Shown piece by piece: positions 8,951 through 17,321 of a DNA stretch of 64,000 nucleotides (position 1 is its first letter; every line of letters starts with the position of its first letter). The stretch is from Aureimonas glaciei (GTDB lineage Bacteria; Pseudomonadota; Alphaproteobacteria; Rhizobiales; Rhizobiaceae). The notes under the pieces were generated by a model, which was not told where the DNA came from, searched no databases, and saw only the letters and a list, made by a program, of their open reading frames with translations. A program made the position numbers and the translations under genes. The stretch lies in contig NZ_BMJJ01000006.1 of the NCBI RefSeq assembly GCF_014643375.1, forward strand, positions 247,531-311,530, read 5' to 3'.

Positions 8951-10033
8951 TCACTTGCCGTCCGGCTCGGCCGGGAAGATGGTCGCGGCCTCGGGCGGAA
9001 TCCGGATGTAGACCTGGCCCTGCGCGATCTCTTCGGCGGTCTGGATGCGGAAGCGCGAGCCGGCGCCCGCCACCTCATACTGGTAGATCGAGCCGAGATA
9101 GGTGCCGTGTTCGATCGTGGCCGGAATCGCATTGTCCTGCGGGCCGGAGACGATCTCCAGCCGCTCGGGACGGACGGCGACGACGAGCGTGCCGTCGGCG
9201 GCGGCGCGGCCGGGCAGGGTGCGGATGCGCGAGCCGTCGGCGAGCTCCACATTCGCCCTTCCATCAAGCTCTTCGCCGCCGGCGAGCTTGCCGGTGAGGA
9301 AATTGGACGAGCCGATGAAGTCGGCGACGAAGGCGTCGGCGGGGGTGTTGTAGATCTCCTTCGGCCGGCCGAGCTGGCGCAGATGGCCCATGCTCATCAC
9401 CGCGATGCGGTCGGAGACGGCGAGCGCCTCGGACTGGTCGTGGGTGACGTAGATGGTGGTGACCTTTAGCCGCTCCTGCAGCTCGCGAAGCCAGACCCGC
9501 GCCCGCTCGCGCAGCTTGGCGTCGAGGTTGGACAGCGGCTCGTCGAGGAGGAGGAGGCTCGGCCGATAGACCAGTGCCCGGGCCAGCGCCACGCGCTGCT
9601 GCTGGCCGCCGGAAAGCTCGAACGGGAAACGCTCGGCATAGGGCATCATCTCGACGAGGGTCAGCGCGTCGCGGATCCGCTCCTCGCGCTCGGCCTTGCC
9701 CATCTTGCGCAGCTTCAGCGGGAAGGCGAGGTTGTCGGCGACGCTCATATGCGGCCAGAGCGCATAGCTCTGGAAGACGAGGCCGATGTCGCGGTGCTCC
9801 GGCGCGACGGAAATCCCCTTGGCGCCGTCGAACAGAACCTTGTCGCCGATGCGGATCGTGCCCGACGTCGCCTTGTTGAGCCCGGCGATGGAGAAGAGCG
9901 TCGTCGACTTGCCGCAGCCGGAGGGGCCGAGCAGGGTCAGGAACTCACCCGAAGGCACGGTGATCGACACGTCGTTGACGGCGGTGACGTCGCCGTACTG
10001 GATGGTCAGATGGTCGAGGACGAGATCAGCCAT
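8951..10033 (-). CDS. ABC transporter ATP-binding protein, FbpC/PotA-like
   Basis: 360 residues with all ATPase motifs: Walker A GPSGCGKST (~residues 35-43), Q-loop FQSYALWPHM, signature LSGGQQQRVALARAL (~134-148), Walker B LLLLDEPLSNLDAKLRE and H-loop YVTHDQSEALA. A C-terminal TOBE-type regulatory domain follows from about residue 240. It powers the fused permease encoded immediately upstream, whose stop overlaps this start by 8 bases. This subfamily serves iron(III), polyamine, thiosulfate and phosphonate-type importers. The neighbourhood of carbon-acid enzymes argues for an organic substrate or a metal-organic complex. Confidence 0.92.
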   Translation of the reverse strand: MADLVLDHLTIQYGDVTAVNDVSITVPSGEFLTLLGPSGCGKSTTLFSIAGLNKATSGTIRIGDKVLFDGAKGISVAPEHRDIGLVFQSYALWPHMSVADNLAFPLKLRKMGKAEREERIRDALTLVEMMPYAERFPFELSGGQQQRVALARALVYRPSLLLLDEPLSNLDAKLRERARVWLRELQERLKVTTIYVTHDQSEALAVSDRIAVMSMGHLRQLGRPKEIYNTPADAFVADFIGSSNFLTGKLAGGEELDGRANVELADGSRIRTLPGRAAADGTLVVAVRPERLEIVSGPQDNAIPATIEHGTYLGSIYQYEVAGAGSRFRIQTAEEIAQGQVYIRIPPEAATIFPAEPDGK

Positions 10034-11744
10034 AGATCTTGGCTCCCAGTACGCGGCGGGCCAGAAGGACGAAGACCGCAGTGATGACGACTTGGATGGT
10101 GGCGAGGGCCGAGACCGGGCCGTTGTCGCCCTGGGCGACCAGCTGCAGCATGGTGGTGCCGATGATCTCGGAGCCCGGCTGGTACAGGAAGACCGCCGTC
10201 ACGTATTCCTTGAAGAAGTGGATGAAGAGCAGCGCGAAGCAGGAGAACAGCGCCGGCTTCAGGATCGGCAGGATGATCCGCGTCACCGTCGTCCACCAGT
10301 CGGCCCCCGAGATGCGGGCGCCGCGATCGAGCTCCTCGCCGACCTGCGACAAAGCCGGGGCGATGGCGCCGAAGCCGACCGGGATGTAGCGCAGGATGAA
10401 GGCGATCATCAGGATCCAGATCGTGCCGCGGATGACGTCGAGGCCGGGAATCCAGACCACGGCGTAGAAGAAGCCGAGGCCGGCGATGATGCCGGGCAGC
10501 GAGCGCGGGAACAGCGCCACATATTCCAGCGGCCGGGCGAAGCGGAACTCGGAACGGCGGGCGACGAGGGTGACGATGGCGATGAAGAAGGTGCCGATCA
10601 CGGCGCCGACCAGCGAGATCACCACCGAATTGCCGATCGAGCGCATGTAGGAGCTGGAGTTGAAGATCAGCTCGAAATTCGCCGTGGTCAGAAGCTTGTA
10701 GAAGGGGATCAGCGGCGTCAGGAAGGTCACGCCGGCGCGCATGAAGATGCCGACGAAGATCGCGACGATCGTGGTGAGCACATAGAACGCGACGAGCGCA
10801 AAGGCCGCCCAGCGCCAGGGACCGAGGTCGAGCGTCGAGGGCCGGGTCGCCTTGCCGCGCACGGTGACGAAGCGGCCGCTGCCCTTCATCAGATAGCCCT
10901 GCAGCCAGACCAGGAAGCCGACCACGAGGAGCAGGACCAGCGAGGCGGCGCCGACGATGCCGTAGTCCGGCTGCACGGCGGCGTTGATGCCACGGTCGTA
11001 GAGGAAGGTGGTGATGGTGTTGATGCCGCTCGGCGCGCCGAACAGAAGCGGGATCGCCAGCATCTCGATGCCGATGACGAAGTTCAAAACGGCGGAATAG
11101 ATGATCGCCGGGCGCATCATCGGCACGGTGACCGACCAGAGCGCGCGGAACGGGCCGGCGCCGGCCGAGCGGGCCGCGTCTTCCAGCGACGCGTCGGCCT
11201 TGGTGACGGCACCGAGGCACATGAGATAGGCGAGCGGCGCCTGGCTGAGGCCCGCGACGATGCCCATGCCGGTGATCGAATAGAGGTTCCACGGGATCGT
11301 ACCGATCCAGCCGCGCACCGCCAGCGAGACGTAGCCGGACGGGCCGTACATGGTGAACCAGCCGAAGGCGATTACGAGGTTGGAGACGAACAGCGGCCAG
11401 AGCAGGAGTTCGCCGAAGATCCGGCGGCCGGGCAGGTTGGTGCGGCCGACGATCACCGCCATGACAGCGCCGAAGACCTGCGCCACGACCATGGTGAGAA
11501 CGGCGAAGGCCACCGTGTTGAAGAAGATGCCGAGGATTTCGGGATCGCCGAAAAGCCGGCTGAAATTGGAAAAGGTCAGTCCCGCCGCGATGTCGTAAAG
11601 CGGCTTGTCGAGGAAGGCCTGGACGAGAATCGGGGCGATCGGACCGACCACCATCACGGTGGTCAGCGCGAAGATGCCCCAGAAGATCAGCCGGGAGCGA
11701 TCAAAGCCCGCGGGCGATTCCCTGACGGCGGTCGTGGCTGTCAT
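10026..11744 (-). CDS. ABC transporter permease with two fused membrane domains (FbpB-like)
   Basis: 572 residues, twice the size of a single binding-protein-dependent permease. Each half carries about six membrane helices and an EAA-type loop (around LEDAARSAGAGPFRALWSVT and LDRGARISGADWWTTVTRI). Fused permeases of this kind are normal in the iron(III)/2-aminoethylphosphonate-like importer class. The gene lies between the ATPase gene (8-base overlap) and the binding-protein gene (67 bp), giving a complete importer. Confidence 0.91.
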   Translation of the reverse strand: MTATTAVRESPAGFDRSRLIFWGIFALTTVMVVGPIAPILVQAFLDKPLYDIAAGLTFSNFSRLFGDPEILGIFFNTVAFAVLTMVVAQVFGAVMAVIVGRTNLPGRRIFGELLLWPLFVSNLVIAFGWFTMYGPSGYVSLAVRGWIGTIPWNLYSITGMGIVAGLSQAPLAYLMCLGAVTKADASLEDAARSAGAGPFRALWSVTVPMMRPAIIYSAVLNFVIGIEMLAIPLLFGAPSGINTITTFLYDRGINAAVQPDYGIVGAASLVLLLVVGFLVWLQGYLMKGSGRFVTVRGKATRPSTLDLGPWRWAAFALVAFYVLTTIVAIFVGIFMRAGVTFLTPLIPFYKLLTTANFELIFNSSSYMRSIGNSVVISLVGAVIGTFFIAIVTLVARRSEFRFARPLEYVALFPRSLPGIIAGLGFFYAVVWIPGLDVIRGTIWILMIAFILRYIPVGFGAIAPALSQVGEELDRGARISGADWWTTVTRIILPILKPALFSCFALLFIHFFKEYVTAVFLYQPGSEIIGTTMLQLVAQGDNGPVSALATIQVVITAVFVLLARRVLGAKIYG

Positions 11745-11811
11745 GGCAAATGTTTCCGATGAGGAGGCGGGTGCGGGACGGACAGGAATCCGTCCCGCGA
11801 TGGAAGCGCTA

Positions 11812-12915
11812 TTACTCGCCCTTGAGGGCGGCGTTCCACTTGGTGACGAAGGCCGGTGCCTCGTCGATCAGGGCCTTGTCGAAGCCGGCCTCGATGACGT
11901 TGTCGGCGCCGATCAGGGCCTGGAGACCCTGGTAGGTATAACGCACCTGGTCTTCCGGCACGTCGTCGCGGTAGGGCACCAGCCCGCCCTTGCCGATCAG
12001 GGTCTGCCCGGCCTGGCTGAGGGCGTAGTCGACGAACAGCTTCGCCGAGTTCGGATTGGCGGCTTCCTTGGGGATGCCCATGCCGCGCAGCATGACGATG
12101 GTGCCGTCGTCGGGGAAGGCGAAGCCGAGAAGCTCGCCGCCCGGCTGCTCGAGACGCGGGAAGATGGTGATGCCGGAGACGGCGACGCCGATGACGTATT
12201 CGCCGGTGGCGATCTTCTCGTTCATCGGCCCGCCCGAGGTCTCGCCGCGGATCATCGTGCCGATCTGGCGCAGCTCGTTCCAGCCCGTGTCGCCCTTCTC
12301 GGCCATGAAGTTCCACCAGGCGGCGAGGCCGAAGGAATTGCGGGCCGCATCATAGGTGGTGATCTTGCCGTCGAAGGTGGAGGGATCGGCGACCGCCGCA
12401 GCCACCAGCGAGGCAAAGCCCTTCGGGCGCTGCTCTTCGCTCAGCAGCGCGGCATTGTAGGTGATCACCAGCGGATCGGTCGACATCACGTAGACGCCGG
12501 CATAGGGATTGGCGAAGTCCGGCAGCTGGGCGATCTCGGGGCTCTTGTAGTCCAGCATGCGGCCTTCGGTGCCGTAGTTCGCCCAGCGGTCGTTGGCACC
12601 GGAGATCAGGATGTCGGCCGTGCGCGAGCCGCTGCCGGCCTCGGCTTCCCAGCGCGAATGCACGGTGCCCGATCCAAGGTCGAGCGTCTCGATGTTGATC
12701 CAGGGATAGGCGGCCTTGAAGCCTTCGACCACCGGCTGCCAGTTGTTGTCGGCCATGTTCGAATAGATCACCAGGCCCTTCTCGGCCCTGGAGGCCTCGA
12801 TGGTCTGGGCGTAGTCGGCGGGGTAGCCAGCGGGCACGGCCTGCGCGCCGGCCTGCGTCGCAAAGCCCGCGGCGGCGACGCCGAAGACGAGAGCGGCGAG
12901 TTTGTCCTTGAACAT
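11812..12915 (-). CDS. ABC transporter solute-binding protein, FbpA-like
   Basis: A 367-residue periplasmic protein with an N-terminal signal peptide (about residues 1-24, ending AGAQA). The body has the class II binding-protein pattern: GLVIYSNMADNNWQPVVEGF, RTADILISG, VYVMSTDPLVITYN and GIPKEAANPNSAKLFVDYAL. Relatives bind iron(III), polyamines or small anions. I do not see the paired tyrosines near the C-terminus that coordinate iron in true FbpA, so the iron role is doubtful. It starts 4 bases after the iclR stop, so its ribosome-binding site lies inside iclR and translation is probably coupled. Confidence 0.88.
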   Translation of the reverse strand: MFKDKLAALVFGVAAAGFATQAGAQAVPAGYPADYAQTIEASRAEKGLVIYSNMADNNWQPVVEGFKAAYPWINIETLDLGSGTVHSRWEAEAGSGSRTADILISGANDRWANYGTEGRMLDYKSPEIAQLPDFANPYAGVYVMSTDPLVITYNAALLSEEQRPKGFASLVAAAVADPSTFDGKITTYDAARNSFGLAAWWNFMAEKGDTGWNELRQIGTMIRGETSGGPMNEKIATGEYVIGVAVSGITIFPRLEQPGGELLGFAFPDDGTIVMLRGMGIPKEAANPNSAKLFVDYALSQAGQTLIGKGGLVPYRDDVPEDQVRYTYQGLQALIGADNVIEAGFDKALIDEAPAFVTKWNAALKGE

Positions 12916-12919
12916 ATGG

Positions 12920-13675
12920 TCAGTTCCTCCCTGGGTTTCTGCTTTGTGTCCGGCTCCGACGCGTCAATTCCTCCGAGACGAGGCGGGCCGTGTGGACGGC
13001 GATGTCGGTGAGCCGCGGAACATTGGCGACGATGCGCTCCCGCGGACCCGAGATGTTGATGGCGGCGACCGTCATGCCGTCGCCGTCGCGGATCGGCGCG
13101 GCGATGCCGGCAGCACCTTCGACGACGCCCTTCAGATTGACGCAGAAGCCGTCTGAGCGCGCCGATGCGACCGCCGCCGAAACCTCGCTGCGCAGCTCGG
13201 GCGCGAGCTGGCCGAGATAGTCCTCGAAGTCGGACGCCGCGAGCCCGGCGAGCATCACCACGCCGCTCGCCACCTGATGCGCCATCCGCAGCTTGGTGAT
13301 GTCGCGGTCGTAGCGGATCTCCCGGGCGGGCAGGACCTTGGTGAGGTAGCGGACCTCGCGCTTTTCCAGGATCGCGATGAAGCCGGTCTCGTTGGAGGCG
13401 GCGACCGCCTCGCGCAGCGGCGCCTCGGACAGCCGCAGCAGGGTGCCCCAGGCTTCGCGCCCGGGTTCCCGCTCGCCCGGCAGGCGGATCAGCACGTAGG
13501 TCCCGTCGCCGAGACGCTCGAGATAGCCGCGTTCGGCCAGAAGCCGCAGCAGAAGGAGCGTGCTGCTCTTGGGGAGATCGAGCGCCTGGACCACGGCCGC
13601 CAGCGAAACGGCACCGGCTTGCGCCGCGAACCATTCCAGCATGTCGAGAACGCGTTCCGAGCCCCGTCCACTCAC
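12920..13675 (-). CDS. IclR family transcriptional regulator
   Basis: 251 residues from GTG 13675, which is preceded at good spacing by GGGAGG. An ATG at 13693 is in frame, but lies against a palindrome and would put the ribosome site inside the operator. The N-terminal winged helix (SERVLDMLEWFAAQAGAVSL, then LDLPKSSTLLLLRLLAERGYL) and the C-terminal effector domain (SNETGFIAILEKREVRYLTKV, VNLKGVVEGAAGIAAPIRDG) are typical. As first gene of the minus-strand operon it probably autoregulates and controls the ABC transporter, CoA-transferase and lyase genes. It may also affect the divergent SDR gene. Confidence 0.9.
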   Translation of the reverse strand: MSGRGSERVLDMLEWFAAQAGAVSLAAVVQALDLPKSSTLLLLRLLAERGYLERLGDGTYVLIRLPGEREPGREAWGTLLRLSEAPLREAVAASNETGFIAILEKREVRYLTKVLPAREIRYDRDITKLRMAHQVASGVVMLAGLAASDFEDYLGQLAPELRSEVSAAVASARSDGFCVNLKGVVEGAAGIAAPIRDGDGMTVAAINISGPRERIVANVPRLTDIAVHTARLVSEELTRRSRTQSRNPGRN

Positions 13676-14227
13676 TCTCTTGCCTCCCAGCATTGTTCAA
13701 TATGTTGAACGTATTCATTATCGTGAACGATATGGCTTGCTTTGCTGGCTGTCAACCCGGCGCCGTTCCGGTCGGACGAGCGGTGTTCGAACCTCGCCAA
13801 GCTGGCGGTCCAGGCGTTGTGGGGGCGGTCGTGGCCGGCCGATCCATCGGGGCTGAGCGTCTTGACAGCGAAGCCTGGGTCGCTAGCGTGCCGGCAAAAG
13901 ACGCTGGCGACGCCGGTCCACAGGGGCCGCGATATGTCGGCAGGCCGCCAAAGCGCGGCCGGGAGGATCCGTTGCCCATCACGCCACATCTGACCGATGC
14001 CGCAGGTCCCGGCCGTTCCGGCGGGGGCTCGAATCGTCGCTGGCGGCCCCGCCGCTGCCGGACCCGTCCTTGTCCGCCGGTCGGCACCGCAACCGGGTCG
14101 ACCCGGCGCTGGTCAGCAGCGTGACCCTGCCGGACGACGATCGATCCTAGCTATGCCCGGCCCGCGCCGGATCGCTCGGGCACCGGCCCCTCACTCGATT
14201 TTCCCCACCAGACAGCCAAGGAATTCC
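13676..14227. other. divergent intergenic region, iclR / SDR
   Basis: About 550 bp without a convincing gene. The iclR-proximal end holds palindromes (see 13695-13731). Next to the SDR gene AAGGA at 14219-14223 is a good ribosome-binding site for ATG 14228. The rest is GC-rich with short open frames on both strands that lack family resemblance. Confidence 0.6.
13695..13731. promoter_or_regulatory. candidate IclR operator
   Basis: A perfect 16-bp palindrome GTTCAA-TATG-TTGAAC occupies 13695-13710, and a second one, ATCGT-GA-ACGAT, lies at 13720-13731. Both sit just upstream of the GTG start of the IclR gene in a locally AT-rich stretch. IclR proteins bind such short palindromes next to their own promoter, so autoregulation is the simplest reading. 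Confidence 0.5.
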
Positions 14228-15034
14228 ATGGATCGCATGAAGGACAGGATCGTGCTCGTGCTCGGCGCCGGCTCGGTCGGCGAGGGCTGGGGCAACGGCA
14301 AGGCGGCGGCCGTCGCCTATGCCCGCGAGGGCGCGAAGGTCGCCTGCGTCGACATCCATCTCGAGGCGGCGCAGAACACGCTCGGCGTCATCGAGAGCGA
14401 AGGCGGGGAGGGCCTGGCCCTGTCGGCCGACGTCACCAAGGCGGCCGAGATCGCCGCCGTGGTGGAGGCGGTGATGGCGCGCTACGGGCGCATCGACGTG
14501 CTGCACAACAATGTCGGCATCAACCTGCCGGGCGGCGCGGCGGACGCGACCGAGGAAAGCTGGCGGCTGGTCATGGACGTCAACCTCACCAGCGTGTTTC
14601 TGGCCTGCAAGGCGGTGCTGCCGATCATGGAGAAGCAGGGCAAGGGCGCGATCATCAACATCTCCTCGCTCGCCTCGATCCGCTGGACCGGCTATCCCTA
14701 CGTTTCCTATTACGCCTCGAAGGCGGCCCTCAATCATTTCACCCGCGCCGTCGCGGTCGAATATGCCGGCAAGGGCATCCGCGCCAACGCCATTCTGCCG
14801 GGCGTGATGGACACGCCGCATATCCAGAAGCAGATCAGCGGCTACTACGACTCCGCCGACGAGATGCGGCGCAAGCGCGACGCCATCGCACCGATGCGGC
14901 GCCAGGGCGATGGCTGGGACATCGCCTGGGCCTCGGTCTTCCTCGCTTCCGACGAGGCGAAATACATCACCGGCATCGAACTGCCGGTCGATGGCGGCCT
15001 GCACGTGACCGTGTCGGGCAGCCTGCCGTCCTGA
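14228..15034 (+). CDS. short-chain dehydrogenase/reductase (SDR)
   Basis: 268 residues from ATG 14228. The NAD(P) glycine motif is the extended variant VLGAGSVGEGWGNGKAAAVA (residues ~10-29), then the NVGIN segment (~residue 94), an active-site Ser in INISSLASI and the YASKAAL Tyr-x3-Lys pair (~residue 161). The C-terminus has GIELPVDGGLHVTVSG. It should oxidise or reduce a hydroxy/keto group on a small substrate in the cytosol. It precedes the TRAP transporter operon by 324 bp on the same strand and is divergent from iclR. A role in the thiolase/acyl-CoA synthetase pathway downstream is inferred from position. Confidence 0.9.
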   Translation: MDRMKDRIVLVLGAGSVGEGWGNGKAAAVAYAREGAKVACVDIHLEAAQNTLGVIESEGGEGLALSADVTKAAEIAAVVEAVMARYGRIDVLHNNVGINLPGGAADATEESWRLVMDVNLTSVFLACKAVLPIMEKQGKGAIINISSLASIRWTGYPYVSYYASKAALNHFTRAVAVEYAGKGIRANAILPGVMDTPHIQKQISGYYDSADEMRRKRDAIAPMRRQGDGWDIAWASVFLASDEAKYITGIELPVDGGLHVTVSGSLPS

Positions 15035-15358
15035 GGCGGGACGTCGGCACGAGGTCTGCGGGGCAGAACTAACGCGAGAGATCCACATCGTGGATCGATT
15101 GATCGCCTTTTTCCGCGGCGGAAGGCATTGTCTCTTGCGAGTTGGCGGCCTTTCGCTCATGACGGTCGATAAGGCGTCAGAAAAAGATCCACCAGATGGA
15201 CCTGAGGCCGGGCGGTGACGACAGGCCGTCGGGAGGAAGCGAGCGGAACGATTGCGTTGGGGCGAAAGCCCCAATCGCCCGGTCCGCACTCTGCCGCAGA
15301 TCTCCCCGACGCCAAGGACTGCCGATCGATAAGGCGGTGCCGAGGGGAGGATGCAAGC
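15035..15358. other. intergenic region before TRAP operon
   Basis: 324 bp with no supported gene. It holds two related 17-bp inverted repeats (15080-15096 and 15186-15202). At its right end is the purine-rich GAGGGGAGG at 15342-15350, which selects the GTG start of the TRAP permease at 15359. Confidence 0.6.
15080..15202. promoter_or_regulatory. pair of related inverted repeats, candidate IclR operators
   Basis: GATCCAC-ATC-GTGGATC at 15080-15096 is a perfect 7-bp inverted repeat. A second, imperfect copy GATCCAC-CAG-ATGGACC lies at 15186-15202, 106 bp downstream. Both fit GATCCAC-N3-RTGGAYC. They lie upstream of the TRAP operon that includes its own IclR gene (18358), so regulator binding is plausible but inferred. 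Confidence 0.45.
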
Positions 15359-17233
15359 GTGAGCTTAGTCAACGAGCCAGCCGGCGATGCCGCCCTGCTT
15401 GCCGGCCTCGAAGGCGCGTCGGTCCAGCCCGGTTCGCGCTGGATGCGGCCGGTCGAAGCCGTCGCCGCCGCGCTTCTCGTCGGGATCATCGGCCTGCTCC
15501 TGGCCGGCGTCGTCTCGCGCTACGTCTTCTCCGTCCCCGTGATCTGGATCGACGAGGTTGCGTCGATTTCCTTCCTTTGGCTGGCGATGCTGGGCGCCGG
15601 CATGGCCGTCGACCGCAGCGAGCATCTGCGCCTGACCGTCTTCCTCAACCTTCTGGCGCCGGAGCGGCGGCAGTTCGTCGCCACGCTCGGCCTGGTCCTG
15701 ATGGCGCTGTTCCTGGCCGTGATGCTGCGGCCGGCGATCGACTACGCGTCCGAGGAATCCTACGTGACGTCAGCGGCGCTGAACATTCCGATGAGCTGGC
15801 GCGCCTCGGCCCTGCCGGCCGGCATCGCCCTGATGCTCTTGCTCGCCCTCGTCAACGCCTTCCGGGGCGTGAAGCTTGCCCATCTCCTCGTCTCGGTGGC
15901 GCTGATCGCCGTCGTCGCCGCCATCCTCTGGCAGGTGGGCCCAGGCCTGCGCACGCTCGGCAACTGGAACATCCCGATTTTCCTCGTCGGCTTCGTCGGC
16001 CTGTTTCTCGTCATGGGCGTGCCGATCGCCTTCTGCTTCGGCCTCGGCACGCTCGCCTTCCTCGCCACCACCACCTCGGTGCCGGTGATGGTGATGATCG
16101 GGCGGATGGACGAGGGCATGTCGAGCCTGATCCTGCTCTCGGTGCCGATCTTCGTGCTGCTCGGCTGCGTGCTGGATGCGACCGGCATGGGCAAGGCAAT
16201 CGTCGAGTTCCTGGCGTCCTTGCTCGGCCATGTCCGCGCCGGCATGTCCTACGTCCTCCTCGGCTCGCTTTTCCTCGTCTCGGGCATTTCCGGCTCGAAA
16301 GTTTCGGACATGGCGACGGTGGCGCCGGCGCTGTTTCCCGAGATGAAGCGGCGCGGCCACAAGCCGAAGGAGATGACGGCGCTCCTGGCGACCGGCGCGG
16401 CGATGGCCGACACGGTGCCGCCGTCGATCGTGCTCATCGTGCTCGGCTCGACGGCGGGCGTCTCGATCGCCGGCCTCTTCACCTCCGGCTTCGTCATCGC
16501 CTCGGTCCTCCTCGTCGTCCTGGCGCTGCTGGCGCGCTGGAAGGCGAGGGCCGAGGTGATGGACGGCATCCGGCGCGCCCCGATGAAAACGGTCGGCAAG
16601 ACGCTTCTGGTCGCCGCGCCGGCGCTGGTCCTGCCCTTCCTGATCCGCTCGGCCGTGGGCGGCGGCGTCGCCACGGCGACCGAAGTGTCGACCATCGCCG
16701 TGATCTACGCGATGGCGATTGGCGCGGTGGTCTATGGCGGCATCCGCTTGCCCCGGATCTACACCATGCTGACCGAGACGGCCGCCCTGTCGGGCGCCAT
16801 CCTCCTTATCCTCGGCACCGCCTCGGCGATGGCCTGGGCGCTGACGCAGACGGGGTTTGCCGGCAAGCTGGTCGGCCTCGTCCAGGTCATGCCCGGCGGC
16901 TGGATCAGCTTCATGGGCGTGTCGATCGTCATCTTCATGGTGCTCGGCTGCGTGCTGGAAGGCCTGCCGGCGATCGTCCTGATGGCGCCGATCATGTTCC
17001 CCGTCGCCCGCAGCCTCGGGATCAACGACGTGCACTATTCCATGGTCGTCGTCACCGCGATGAACATCGGGCTGATGGCGCCGCCGATCGGCATCGGTTT
17101 CTACATCGCCTGCAAGATTGGGAATACGCCGCCGGACGAGGTGATGCGGGCGATCTGGCCCTATATCGGCGCCCTGTTCATCGGGCTTCTCCTGATCGCC
17201 GCCTTCCCCTTCCTGTCCACGGCCTTGCTGTGA
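15359..17233 (+). CDS. TRAP transporter fused DctQ-DctM permease
   Basis: 624 residues from GTG 15359, chosen because GAGGGGAGG sits 8 bases upstream; a longer frame from 15215 adds a non-hydrophobic, low-complexity leader. The first ~170 residues are the four-helix DctQ unit (VIWIDEVASISFLWLAMLGAG). The rest is DctM, with GISGSKVSDMATVAPALFP and ATGAAMADTVPPSIVLIV repeats and about 12 further helices. Fused QM permeases are a known TRAP form. It imports a carboxylate-type solute with Na+ together with the DctP protein encoded 88 bp downstream. Confidence 0.93.
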   Translation: MSLVNEPAGDAALLAGLEGASVQPGSRWMRPVEAVAAALLVGIIGLLLAGVVSRYVFSVPVIWIDEVASISFLWLAMLGAGMAVDRSEHLRLTVFLNLLAPERRQFVATLGLVLMALFLAVMLRPAIDYASEESYVTSAALNIPMSWRASALPAGIALMLLLALVNAFRGVKLAHLLVSVALIAVVAAILWQVGPGLRTLGNWNIPIFLVGFVGLFLVMGVPIAFCFGLGTLAFLATTTSVPVMVMIGRMDEGMSSLILLSVPIFVLLGCVLDATGMGKAIVEFLASLLGHVRAGMSYVLLGSLFLVSGISGSKVSDMATVAPALFPEMKRRGHKPKEMTALLATGAAMADTVPPSIVLIVLGSTAGVSIAGLFTSGFVIASVLLVVLALLARWKARAEVMDGIRRAPMKTVGKTLLVAAPALVLPFLIRSAVGGGVATATEVSTIAVIYAMAIGAVVYGGIRLPRIYTMLTETAALSGAILLILGTASAMAWALTQTGFAGKLVGLVQVMPGGWISFMGVSIVIFMVLGCVLEGLPAIVLMAPIMFPVARSLGINDVHYSMVVVTAMNIGLMAPPIGIGFYIACKIGNTPPDEVMRAIWPYIGALFIGLLLIAAFPFLSTALL

Positions 17234-17321
17234 GGCCTGCCTGAAGCCTGCCGCCCCGAAGAGACTGCCAACCCCAAAAGACTGACCACCCCAAAAGAAT
17301 ACCCACCAAGGAGGAAACGAC

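Noticed and set aside
9786..11762. Plus-strand open frame of 658 codons
   Set aside because: It is antisense to the fused permease gene and has the low-complexity D/R/H/Q composition of a shadow frame.
13997..14227. Extended N-terminus for the SDR
   Set aside because: The extra residues are Pro/Arg/Ala low-complexity, and the family begins at MDRMKDRIVLVLG after a good ribosome site.
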